From the NCBI GenBank assembly GCA_019348305.1, contig JAHWJQ010000081.1, positions 1 to 8,747 on the forward strand: a stretch of DNA of 8,747 nucleotides. The letters are read 5' to 3'. Position numbers and translations under genes: made by a program. The notes under the pieces are model-generated. The model was not told the DNA's origin and did no database searches. It was given only the letters and a program-made list of their open reading frames with translations. This document shows positions 1 through 5,889 of this stretch, piece by piece. Within the stretch, counting starts at the first letter, position 1; each line of letters starts with the position of its first letter. Source of the DNA: Actinomycetota bacterium (GTDB lineage: Bacteria; Actinomycetota; Acidimicrobiia; Acidimicrobiales; CADCTF01).

Positions 1-513
1 CGCCACATCGACCGGGTCATCGGCATCGCCAAGGGCTATGTCACCCGCGTCGGTTCGGGGCCCTTCCCCACCGAGATGTTCGGCGAAGCCGCCGACGACC
101 TCATCGACCGGGCGGGGGAGTACGGCACCAACACCGGGCGGCGCCGCCGGGTCGGCTGGTTCGACGCGGTGATGACGCGCCACGCCGTCCGCCTCAACTC
201 GCTGTCCGAGCTGGCCCTGACCAAGATCGACAAGCTCGACGGCTTCGACACCGTGCGAGTGTGCGTCGCCTATGACATCAACGGCGTGCGCCACTACGAC
301 CTCCCCTATCACCAGTCCGATCTGCACGACGCGGTTCCCGTCTACGAGGAGCTGGCCGGGTGGCGCTCGGACCTTTCGCATGCCCACGAGCCGTCGCACT
401 TGCCGGCCGAGGCCAAGGCCTTCGTCGAGTTGATCGAGGATCAGATCCGCGTTCCGATCCACCTGATCGGCGTGGGGCCGGGCAGGGACCAGTTCGTGCA
501 GCTGTCGGCATGA
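1..513 (+). CDS. purA: Adenylosuccinate synthetase, C-terminal part (5' end outside the window)
   Basis: This cytoplasmic enzyme joins IMP and aspartate, using GTP, to form adenylosuccinate, the first committed step to AMP. The reading frame is open from base 1 and ends at TGA 511-513, giving 170 residues; family members have about 430, so roughly the last 40% is present. Visible hallmarks are VGSGPFPTE (fragment residues 17-25), [11 protein letters not shown] (45-55, matching the TTGRRRRTGWLD block of E. coli PurA), [17 protein letters not shown] (65-81) and the C-terminal GVGPGRDQ (157-164). The N-terminal GTP-binding P-loop and the catalytic residues there lie upstream of the window. The last four bases form an ATGA overlap with purD, so the two are very probably co-transcribed and translationally coupled. 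No frameshift or missing block is seen in the visible part. Confidence 0.96.
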   Translation, partial: RHIDRVIGIAKGYVTRVGSGPFPTEMFGEAADDLIDRAGEYGTNTGRRRRVGWFDAVMTRHAVRLNSLSELALTKIDKLDGFDTVRVCVAYDINGVRHYDLPYHQSDLHDAVPVYEELAGWRSDLSHAHEPSHLPAEAKAFVELIEDQIRVPIHLIGVGPGRDQFVQLSA

Positions 514-1643
514 AGGTCAACGTGGTGGGAAGCGGGGGCCGGGAGCACGCCCTGCGGGAGGTGCTCGGGCGCACTGCCGAGGTGGTCGACGAGGTCGACG
601 CCGCCGACCTCGTCGTCATCGGCCCTGAGCTCCCCCTCGTCGCCGGCTTGGCCGACGAGCTTCGAGCGGCGGGCAAGCGGGTGTTCGGCCCCGGGGCCGA
701 CGGCGCCCGCCTGGAGGGGTCGAAGGCCTGGATGAAGGAGGTCCTGGCCGACGCCGGCATCCCCACCGCCCGCCACGGGACCTTCACCAGCCTCAGCCCC
801 GCCGTGGAGTTCCTGAGCTCACTCCCCGGCCCCTTCGTGGTCAAGACCGACTACCCGGCCGCCGGCAAGGGCGTCACCGTCACCCCTTCGTTCGACGCCG
901 CGTGCTCCGACGTGTGGGAAAAGCTCCAGCACGGCGCCGTGGTCATCGAAGAGGCGATGACGGGGCCGGAGCTGTCCCTTCTCTGCGTCTGCGACGGCAG
1001 CCGCGCCGTCCCCCTGCCGGCCGCCCGCGACCACAAGCGTGTCCGCACCGGCGACCTCGGGCCGATGACCGGGGGGATGGGGGCCTTCTCTCCCGTCGCC
1101 GACGTCGACGAGGAGGAGATCGCCAAGTCGATCGTGCAGCCGACGCTCGACGCGCTGCGCGACCGCGGCATCGACTACCGAGGCGTCCTCTACGCCGGCC
1201 TCATGCTCACCTCGGACGGGCCCAAGGTGGTGGAGTACAACGTGCGCTTCGGCGACCCCGAGGCGCAGGTGGTGCTGCCCCGCTTCGCCGGCGACCTCGC
1301 CGCCCTTCTCGCCGAGGCGGCCGACGGCGAGCTTCGCACCGAGCCGACCTTCGTCGAGGACGCCTGCGTGACGGTCGTGCTGGCCAGCGAGGGTTACCCC
1401 GGCCCGTGCCGCACCGGCGACCGGATCGAGGGGCTGGCCGATGCTCAGCGACAGGAGGGCGTCATGGTGTTCAGGGCCGGTGTGTGCGAAGACGCCGACG
1501 GAACGCTTCGCACCGCCGGCGGGCGGGTTCTCGACGTCACCGCCTTCGGCCCCACCGTCGCTGCGGCTCGCGAGCGGGCCTATGACGCCGTCGGACTGAT
1601 CTCCTGGCCCGGCATCCACTACCGAACGGACATTGCCCAATGA
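510..1643 (+). CDS. purD: Phosphoribosylamine-glycine ligase (GAR synthetase), short divergent form
   Basis: This ATP-grasp enzyme couples phosphoribosylamine to glycine with ATP, the second step of purine synthesis. The start at 510 gives the canonical beginning [15 protein letters not shown]; the frame is open further upstream, but that part would lie inside purA. Other hallmarks are [10 protein letters not shown] (35-44), [18 protein letters not shown] (59-76), AAGKGV (117-122), TGGMGAFSP (187-195) and [12 protein letters not shown] (242-253), the last carrying the metal-binding Glu and Asn. The C domain (about 280-377) is complete. The protein has 377 residues against 429 in E. coli. About 33 residues are missing between REHAL and VIGPE, including the conserved PGNxG loop, and about 9 from the ATP-grasp B domain. 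Arg173 and Met186 replace residues that are usually Gln and Asn (QDHKR, GPNTGGMG). The frame is intact, so the function call is firm, but activity is less certain. Confidence 0.93.
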   Translation: MKVNVVGSGGREHALREVLGRTAEVVDEVDAADLVVIGPELPLVAGLADELRAAGKRVFGPGADGARLEGSKAWMKEVLADAGIPTARHGTFTSLSPAVEFLSSLPGPFVVKTDYPAAGKGVTVTPSFDAACSDVWEKLQHGAVVIEEAMTGPELSLLCVCDGSRAVPLPAARDHKRVRTGDLGPMTGGMGAFSPVADVDEEEIAKSIVQPTLDALRDRGIDYRGVLYAGLMLTSDGPKVVEYNVRFGDPEAQVVLPRFAGDLAALLAEAADGELRTEPTFVEDACVTVVLASEGYPGPCRTGDRIEGLADAQRQEGVMVFRAGVCEDADGTLRTAGGRVLDVTAFGPTVAAARERAYDAVGLISWPGIHYRTDIAQ

Positions 1644-2101
1644 CGAAGAAGGTCGCCATCTTGATGGGTTCGGCCAACGACGCCGACAAGATGCAGCCGG
1701 CGCGCCAGCAGCTCGACGCTTTCGGCGTCGAGCACGAGGTGTGGGCCATGAGCGCCCACCGCACCCCAGAGGCGGTGCGGGAGTTCGTCGGCTCCGCCCG
1801 CGGCAACGGTTTCGGCGTCATCATCGCGGCGGCCGGCATGGCCGCCCACCTGGCCGGCGCGTGCGCCGCCCACACCACCCTGCCGGTGATCGGGGTGCCC
1901 TTGAGCGGCGGAGCCCTGGACGGCGTCGACTCGCTCTACGCCACCGTGCAGATGCCCCCCGGGATGCCGGTGGCCACCGTGGCCATCAACGGCGCCGGCA
2001 ACGCCGCGCTCCTGGCCGTGCAGATCCTGGCCGTCACCGACGAAGGTCTCGCGGCCAGGCTGGACAAGCACCGGGCGACCTGGAAGGCGCAGCGACTGTG
2101 A
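1640..2101 (+). CDS. purE: N5-carboxyaminoimidazole ribonucleotide mutase (class I PurE)
   Basis: PurE converts N5-CAIR, made by PurK, into CAIR by moving the carboxylate to carbon 4. The 153 residues are slightly below the usual 160-170. Visible motifs are [10 protein letters not shown] (5-14; Ser11 and Asp14 correspond to the substrate-binding Ser and Asp of MGSxSD), SAHRTP (38-43, with the His and Arg of class I enzymes), the glycine/alanine loop [11 protein letters not shown] (63-73, containing His70), [20 protein letters not shown] (94-113) and [10 protein letters not shown] (121-130). Ala72 replaces the usual Pro of AHLPG, and Asn13 replaces Ser; both changes look mild. ATG 1640 overlaps the purD stop by 4 nt and its own TGA overlaps the purB GTG. 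No Shine-Dalgarno sequence is evident, which suggests translation by coupling to purD. purK is not adjacent in this window. Confidence 0.95.
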   Translation: MTKKVAILMGSANDADKMQPARQQLDAFGVEHEVWAMSAHRTPEAVREFVGSARGNGFGVIIAAAGMAAHLAGACAAHTTLPVIGVPLSGGALDGVDSLYATVQMPPGMPVATVAINGAGNAALLAVQILAVTDEGLAARLDKHRATWKAQRL

Positions 2102-3531
2102 GCGCGGGCAAGCGCGACGTCCCCAATGTCCTCGCCCACCGCTACGCCAGCTCCCCCATGGTCGAGCTGTGGTCGCTGGAGCACAAGGTCGTTCTCGAGC
2201 GCCGGCTGTGGCTTGCCGTGCTGCGGGCCCAGCGTGACCTCGGGGTCGCGGTGCCCGACGGGGTCGTGGAGGCCTACGAGGCGGTGGTGGAAAAGGTCGA
2301 CCTCGACAGCATCGAGGCCCGCGAGCGGGTGACCCGCCACGACGTCAAGGCCCGCATCGAGGAGTTCTGCGCGCTCGCCGGCCACCAGCACATCCACAAG
2401 GGCATGACCTCGCGCGACCTCACCGAGAACGTCGAGCAGCTGCAGGTCCGTTGGGCGCTCGTGCTCGTGCGCGACCGGATGGTGGCGGTGCTGGCCCGGC
2501 TGGCGGCGCGGGCGGCCGAGTACGAGAGCCTGCCCGTCACGGGTCGGTCACACAACGTCCCGGCCCAGGCCACCACCGTCGGCAAGCGCTTCGCCAACGC
2601 CGGCGAGGAACTCCTGCAGGCCTTCGCCCGCACCGAGGAGCTGCTGGCCCGGTACCCCCTGCGGGGCATCAAGGGGCCCGTCGGCACTCAGCAGGACCAA
2701 CTCGACCTCCTCGGAGGCGATGCCGACAAGCTGGACGCCCTCGAATCCGCGGTGGCCCAGCACCTCGGCTTCTCCGCGGTGCTGGACAACGTGGGCCAGG
2801 TCTACCCCCGCTCGGTCGACTTCGAGGTGGTCTCCACCCTGGTGCAAGCGGCGTCGGGCCCGGCCAACCTGGCGAGGACGATCCGGCTGATGGCGGGCCA
2901 GGAGTTGGTGAGCGAGGGCTTCAGCGCCGGCCAGGTGGGGTCATCCGCCATGCCCCACAAGATGAACACCCGCTCAGCGGAACGGATCAACGGCCTCACC
3001 GCGGTGCTGGCCGGCCACCTCGCCATGGTGAGCGCGCTGGTGGGAGACCAGTGGAACGAGGGCGACGTGAGTTGCTCGGTTGTGCGCCGGGTGGCCATCC
3101 CCGACGCCTTCTTCGCCATCGACGGGCTGTTCGAGACCTTGCTCACCGTCCTCGACGAGCTCGAGGTCCATCCCGCCGTGATCGACCGGGAGCTGCGCCG
3201 GTACCTGCCTTTCCTGGCCACCACCAAGATCCTGCTGGCGCTCGTGCAGACGGGCATGGGTCGCGAGACGGCCCACGAGATCGTGAAGGAGCACGCGGTG
3301 GCGGCGGCGACGGCGCTGCGCCGAGGTGGCGACAGCAATGACCTGCTCGACCGCCTGGCGGGCGACGAGCGGGTGGGAATGCAGCGGGCCCAGCTCGACG
3401 CGCTCATGGGCGAGCCGCTGTCGTTCGTGGGCGCCGCGCCGCTCCAGGTCCAGGCCTTCGTCCGCCGCGTCCACGATGTGGTGGCGGCCCACCCGGAGGC
3501 CGCCCACTACCACCCGGGAGCCATCCTGTGA
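2098..3531 (+). CDS. purB: Adenylosuccinate lyase
   Basis: This homotetrameric fumarase/aspartase-superfamily enzyme removes fumarate twice in the pathway: from SAICAR to give AICAR, and from adenylosuccinate to give AMP. The GTG at 2098 overlaps the purE stop (GTGA) and has GGAAGG at 2082-2087, 10 nt upstream, a plausible ribosome binding site. It yields 477 residues, somewhat longer than B. subtilis or E. coli PurB (about 430-456). The frame is open upstream to 1633, but that stretch lies over purE and gives low-complexity Arg/Ala/Gly protein. Hallmarks are [12 protein letters not shown] (15-26), [10 protein letters not shown] (81-90), [11 protein letters not shown] (101-111), [16 protein letters not shown] (149-164, with the general-acid His152) and the flexible signature loop SSAMPHKMN (282-290) followed by ERING. 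The family signature GSSxMPxKxN is intact, so the enzyme should be active. It is coupled to purC downstream. Confidence 0.96.
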   Translation: MSAGKRDVPNVLAHRYASSPMVELWSLEHKVVLERRLWLAVLRAQRDLGVAVPDGVVEAYEAVVEKVDLDSIEARERVTRHDVKARIEEFCALAGHQHIHKGMTSRDLTENVEQLQVRWALVLVRDRMVAVLARLAARAAEYESLPVTGRSHNVPAQATTVGKRFANAGEELLQAFARTEELLARYPLRGIKGPVGTQQDQLDLLGGDADKLDALESAVAQHLGFSAVLDNVGQVYPRSVDFEVVSTLVQAASGPANLARTIRLMAGQELVSEGFSAGQVGSSAMPHKMNTRSAERINGLTAVLAGHLAMVSALVGDQWNEGDVSCSVVRRVAIPDAFFAIDGLFETLLTVLDELEVHPAVIDRELRRYLPFLATTKILLALVQTGMGRETAHEIVKEHAVAAATALRRGGDSNDLLDRLAGDERVGMQRAQLDALMGEPLSFVGAAPLQVQAFVRRVHDVVAAHPEAAHYHPGAIL

Positions 3532-4412
3532 CGCTGCGCCACCTCTACAGCGGCAAGGTGCGAGACATCTACGACACCGGCGACGGCAACCTGTTGTTCG
3601 TCGCCTCCGATCGCATCTCTGCCTTCGACGTCGTGCTCGACGAGCCCATCCCTGACAAGGGAAGGGTCCTCACCGCGATGACGGCCTTCTGGCTCGACCA
3701 CCTGAGCTCGGTGGCGCCCCACCACCTGGTTTCCGTCGACGCCTCGGACTTCCCCCCGGAGGCCTCGGGCCTGCCCGACCTCCCAGGGCGCACGATGTTG
3801 GTGCGCAGGGCCGACATGCTCAAGATCGAATGCATCGTCCGCGGCTACCTGTCGGGTTCGGCGCTAGCCGAGTACCGGACGAGCCAGACGATGCACGGAA
3901 GCCCGCTCCCGCCCGGCCTCCGAGAGGCGGACCGTTTGCCCGAGCCGGTGTTCACCCCATCGACCAAGGCCGAGTCGGGCCATGACGAGAACATCTCGTT
4001 CGACCGAGCCTGCGAGATCGTCGGCGCCGAGGTCGCCGCCGAGGCCCGGGAGATCAGCCTGGCCGCCTACTCCGCCGGCGCTGCCTGGGCCGGCGAGCGG
4101 GGGATCATCATCGCCGACACCAAGTTCGAGCTGGGCTTCATCGACGGCCGGCTCTGCCTGTGCGACGAAGTGCTCACTCCCGACTCGTCGCGCTTTTGGG
4201 CCGCATCGGAGTGGGAGCCGGGGCGGACGCCCCCCTCGTTCGACAAACAGCCGGTGCGCGACTGGCTCGAGGCCTCGGGTTGGGACAAGACCCCGCCCCC
4301 GCCCCCGCTCCCCGACGAGGTGGTGGAGGCCTCCCGGGCCCGCTACCGGGCCGCCTACGAGCGCATCACGGGGCTCCGCCTCGACGACTGGCCCGGCGTC
4401 ACCACGGGTTAG
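3528..4412 (+). CDS. purC: SAICAR synthetase (phosphoribosylaminoimidazole-succinocarboxamide synthase)
   Basis: PurC condenses CAIR with aspartate, using ATP, to give SAICAR, between the PurE and PurB steps. The start is GTG 3528, overlapping the purB stop as GTGA; GGGAG at 3516-3520 sits 7 nt upstream and is a good ribosome binding site. The 294 residues match the longer form of the family found in Actinobacteria rather than the roughly 240-residue E. coli type. Visible motifs are YSGKVRDIY (7-15, nucleotide-binding loop), SDRISAFD (27-34), IECIVRGYLSGS (100-111, first family signature), STKAESGHDENIS (145-157), IIADTKFELG (194-203, second signature, with Leu where Ile or Phe is usual) and CDEVLTPDSSRFW (212-224). 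A run of six prolines (256-261) lies near the C terminus, in a region that varies. The stop codon begins the dyad that fills the gap to purS. Confidence 0.96.
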   Translation: MTLRHLYSGKVRDIYDTGDGNLLFVASDRISAFDVVLDEPIPDKGRVLTAMTAFWLDHLSSVAPHHLVSVDASDFPPEASGLPDLPGRTMLVRRADMLKIECIVRGYLSGSALAEYRTSQTMHGSPLPPGLREADRLPEPVFTPSTKAESGHDENISFDRACEIVGAEVAAEAREISLAAYSAGAAWAGERGIIIADTKFELGFIDGRLCLCDEVLTPDSSRFWAASEWEPGRTPPSFDKQPVRDWLEASGWDKTPPPPPLPDEVVEASRARYRAAYERITGLRLDDWPGVTTG

Positions 4413-4435
4413 CCCTCCCGTCGGTAGGGTGGGCT
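4411..4435. other. Dyad / potential stem-loop filling the purC-purS gap
   Basis: The 25 bases form an inverted repeat. Left arm AGCCCTCCC (4411-4419) and right arm GGGTGGGCT (4427-4435) pair at 8 of 9 positions, with one T-T mismatch, around a 7-nt loop. The left arm begins inside the purC stop codon and the right arm ends one base before the purS GTG. There is no T-tract afterwards, so a classical intrinsic terminator is unlikely. It could be an RNA hairpin at the purC-purS boundary (processing, attenuation, or masking of the purS start), a protein operator, or chance in GC-rich DNA. It overlaps the candidate purS promoter element. Confidence 0.45.
4425..4430 (+). promoter_or_regulatory. Candidate -10 element for leaderless purS transcript
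   Basis: TAGGGT fits the TANNNT pattern of actinobacterial -10 boxes and ends 6 nt before the purS GTG, which would place the transcription start at or next to the start codon. No convincing -35 hexamer is seen 16-18 nt upstream, which is common for such promoters. purS also lacks a well-spaced Shine-Dalgarno sequence; the GGGTGGG run lies only 3 nt from the start. It is the same arrangement as the one before purL. A chance match is possible. Confidence 0.4.
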
Positions 4436-4436
4436 C

Positions 4437-4688
4437 GTGCGCTTCGACGTGCTGGTGGAGGTCAGTTTGCGACCGGGCATCGCCGACCCCCAGGGCTCCA
4501 CCATCGAGCGGGCTCTGCCGGCGCTGGGCTTCGACGACATCGAGGGCGTCCACGTGGGCAAGGCCATCCGCTTCACGATCGACTCTCCCGACGAGGAATC
4601 CGCCCGCGGCACCGTCGAGGAGTTGTGCAAGAGGTTCCTCACCAATCCGGTGATCGAGGACGCCAGCGTCACCGTCGGCCCGGCATGA
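4437..4688 (+). CDS. purS: FGAM synthetase subunit PurS
   Basis: PurS is the small dimeric subunit that bridges PurQ and PurL in the three-protein formylglycinamidine ribonucleotide synthetase and helps ammonia pass between their active sites. The 83 residues match the family length (about 80-85). The N terminus RFDVLVEVSLRPGIADPQG (2-20) carries the typical strand followed by PGIxDPQG, then ALPALGF (27-33) and VHVGKAIRF (39-47), and the C terminus contains the strand region EDASVTVG. The GTG at 4437 is the start that aligns with the family and has no good ribosome binding site. The final TGA overlaps the purQ ATG by 4 nt, fitting subunits made in fixed proportion. The gene is the first after the only gap in the purA-purQ array. 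Confidence 0.95.
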   Translation: MRFDVLVEVSLRPGIADPQGSTIERALPALGFDDIEGVHVGKAIRFTIDSPDEESARGTVEELCKRFLTNPVIEDASVTVGPA

Positions 4689-5395
4689 CCACCCGCGTCG
4701 GCGTCGTCGTCTTCCCCGGCTCCAACTGCGAGCACGACGTGGTGCAGGCGGTGGAGTCCCTGGGGGGGCAGGCCGACCTCGTCTGGCACGGTGCCAACTC
4801 GGTCGCCGGCTTCGACGCCGTCGTCCTGCCCGGCGGGTTCGCCCACGGCGACTACCTGCGCCCCGGAGCGATCGCCCGCTTCTCCCCGGTGATGTCGGCG
4901 GTGCGGGACTTCGCCGATGCCGGCGGCCCCGTCCTCGGCATCTGCAACGGCTTCCAGGTCCTGACCGAGGCTGGGTTTCTCCCTGGTGCACTGCAAAAGA
5001 ACCGGGGCCTCAAGTTCATCTGCAGCAGCGTCGAGCTGGTCGTCTGCTCCACCCAATCGGTGCTCACTGCCGGCTCGACATCGGGGGCAGTCCTGCGAAT
5101 CCCCATCAATCACTTCGAGGGTAATTACACCTGCGACGACGTGACCTTGGCGGCGTTGGAGGCCGAGGACCGCATCGTGCTGCGCTACGTCGACAACCCC
5201 AACGGCTCTGTGAGCGACATCGCCGGAATCCGCAATGCGAACGGCAACGTCGTCGGCCTCATGCCCCATCCCGAACGCGCATCCGACCCGCTGTTGGGCT
5301 CGGTGGACGGAGCGGTGTTGCTGCGGTCGTTCCTCGGTGCCGCTGCCCGCGACAGCAGCGAAGGGTTGGTCCCGGCAGCTACTCGGACCGGCTGA
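4685..5395 (+). CDS. purQ: FGAM synthetase glutaminase subunit PurQ
   Basis: PurQ is the class I (triad) glutamine amidotransferase subunit that releases ammonia from glutamine for PurL, in the fourth step of purine synthesis. ATG 4685 overlaps the purS stop; the frame is open upstream to 4160, but that part is antisense-like low-complexity sequence over purC and purS. The 236 residues fit the stand-alone family (about 220-230). Visible are VGVVVFPGSNCEHD (5-18), PGGFAHGDYLRPGAIAR (49-65), the nucleophile elbow GICNGFQ (85-91, with Cys87), KNRGLKFIC, HFEGNY and the rest of the triad in MPHPERA (193-199, with His195 and Glu197). The last 17 nt overlap the 3' end of the oppositely oriented gene at 5379-5798. 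The 3' third is visibly less GC-rich than the neighbouring pur genes, but the family motifs show no sign of damage. Confidence 0.96.
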   Translation: MTTRVGVVVFPGSNCEHDVVQAVESLGGQADLVWHGANSVAGFDAVVLPGGFAHGDYLRPGAIARFSPVMSAVRDFADAGGPVLGICNGFQVLTEAGFLPGALQKNRGLKFICSSVELVVCSTQSVLTAGSTSGAVLRIPINHFEGNYTCDDVTLAALEAEDRIVLRYVDNPNGSVSDIAGIRNANGNVVGLMPHPERASDPLLGSVDGAVLLRSFLGAAARDSSEGLVPAATRTG

Positions 5396-5798
5396 TTCCG
5401 GCCTTCTTCAGCACCGCGGCATCGACGCCGGCCTCCCGCCATGCCGCGTAACTGATCCCCTTGCGCTGCCCGTAGCCCTTGGCCGCCTTGACGAAGCCCT
5501 CCTCGAGCTCGCTCAGGTCGACGGCCTGGCTCTTGGCCTCCAGTTCCTTCTGCAGGTCCATGCGCTGCTGGATCAGCTGCACCTTCGACAGCGGGTCGGC
5601 ATTGCCAAGATCCTCCTCGATGGCAGCGAGCTGCCTTTGTATCGACTCCGGCGTCCGCTTACGGCCCCGCCGGGGCTTGTGCAGCTCCAACGCCTCCAGG
5701 TACCGGCGCACGGCCCGCCCCTCATCACGGCCTACCGCGAGGGCGTCTTTGTGCTCTTTGGACATCGGGGACTTCGTGCGGTTCTTGGCGGTCGGCAT
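5379..5798 (-). CDS. Uncharacterised small charged helical protein
   Basis: This 139-residue protein is on the opposite strand to all surrounding pur genes. I chose ATG at 5798 because promoter-like boxes lie just upstream; a longer reading to 5981 would run into purL. I do not recognise a named domain, though the sequence resembles conserved hypothetical proteins I recall, without certainty, from Actinobacteria. Visible are a basic N terminus, a helix with GRDEGRAVRRYLEALE (23-38), a basic block KPRRGRKRTPESI (41-53), two strongly charged helices that could form a coiled-coil hairpin (about 50-65 and 68-92), and a C-terminal segment GISYAAWREAGVDAAVLKKAGI (114-135, in which RKGISYAAW and the two small-residue helices resemble a compact nucleic-acid-binding fold). 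There is no signal peptide or membrane segment, so it should be cytoplasmic. Its tail overlaps purQ by 17 nt and its head faces purL. A nucleic-acid-associated or regulatory role is a guess. Confidence 0.75.
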   Translation of the reverse strand: MPTAKNRTKSPMSKEHKDALAVGRDEGRAVRRYLEALELHKPRRGRKRTPESIQRQLAAIEEDLGNADPLSKVQLIQQRMDLQKELEAKSQAVDLSELEEGFVKAAKGYGQRKGISYAAWREAGVDAAVLKKAGISRSE

Positions 5799-5805
5799 CG
5801 GCCAC

Positions 5806-5834
5806 AGTATCGCTCTTATTTGCCGCTTTGCCAA
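5806..5834 (-). promoter_or_regulatory. Candidate promoter of the small uncharacterised gene
   Basis: Read on the minus strand, TTGGCA (5829-5834) resembles a -35 box, followed by a 17-nt spacer and GATACT (5806-5811), which matches TATAAT at four of six positions. Seven bases separate it from the ATG at 5798, so the transcript would start at or near the start codon and be leaderless. The region is clearly richer in A and T than the coding DNA on either side, as expected for a promoter. Confidence 0.5.
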
Positions 5835-5877
5835 ACCCTCGATTTCGCCTGTTCCCGCCCGCTGCGGAGACGACGAG

Positions 5878-5883
5878 TAGCTT
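5878..5883 (+). promoter_or_regulatory. Candidate -10 element for leaderless purL transcript
   Basis: TAGCTT fits TANNNT and ends 6 nt before the purL ATG, the same spacing as TAGGGT before purS. No Shine-Dalgarno sequence precedes purL, which agrees with leaderless translation. No clear -35 hexamer is visible. Because the preceding gene is divergent, purL must have its own promoter somewhere in 5799-5889, or depend on read-through from purQ across the opposing gene. Confidence 0.45.
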
Positions 5884-5889
5884 CCCGCC

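Noticed and set aside
360..509. 50-codon upstream extension of purD
   Set aside because: Lies wholly inside purA; the family start MKVxVxGxGGREHA begins at 510.
1633..2097. Upstream extension of purB (632-residue reading)
   Set aside because: Overlaps purE completely and is low-complexity; GTG 2098 with a ribosome binding site and GTGA overlap fits the family.
2451..3341. Long open frame (296 codons) inside purB in another frame
   Set aside because: Arg/Gly/Pro/Ala-rich low-complexity protein, typical of alternate frames in GC-rich DNA, and fully covered by the well-supported purB.
4160..4684. Upstream extension of purQ (411-residue reading)
   Set aside because: Overlaps purC and purS and lacks any domain; a PurQ start at 4685 matches the family exactly.
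3864..4991. Long minus-strand open frame (375 codons) opposite purC, purS and purQ
   Set aside because: Crosses three real genes with intact family motifs and gives compositionally biased protein with no recognisable domain.
5386..5408. CCGG...CCGG hairpin at the purQ stop as an intrinsic terminator
   Set aside because: Only four base pairs and no clean T-tract, and it lies within the coding end of the opposing gene.
5379..5798. Small gene as a toxin, antitoxin or phage remnant
   Set aside because: No partner gene, integrase, repeat or attachment-like sequence is nearby, and no toxin or antitoxin motif is visible.
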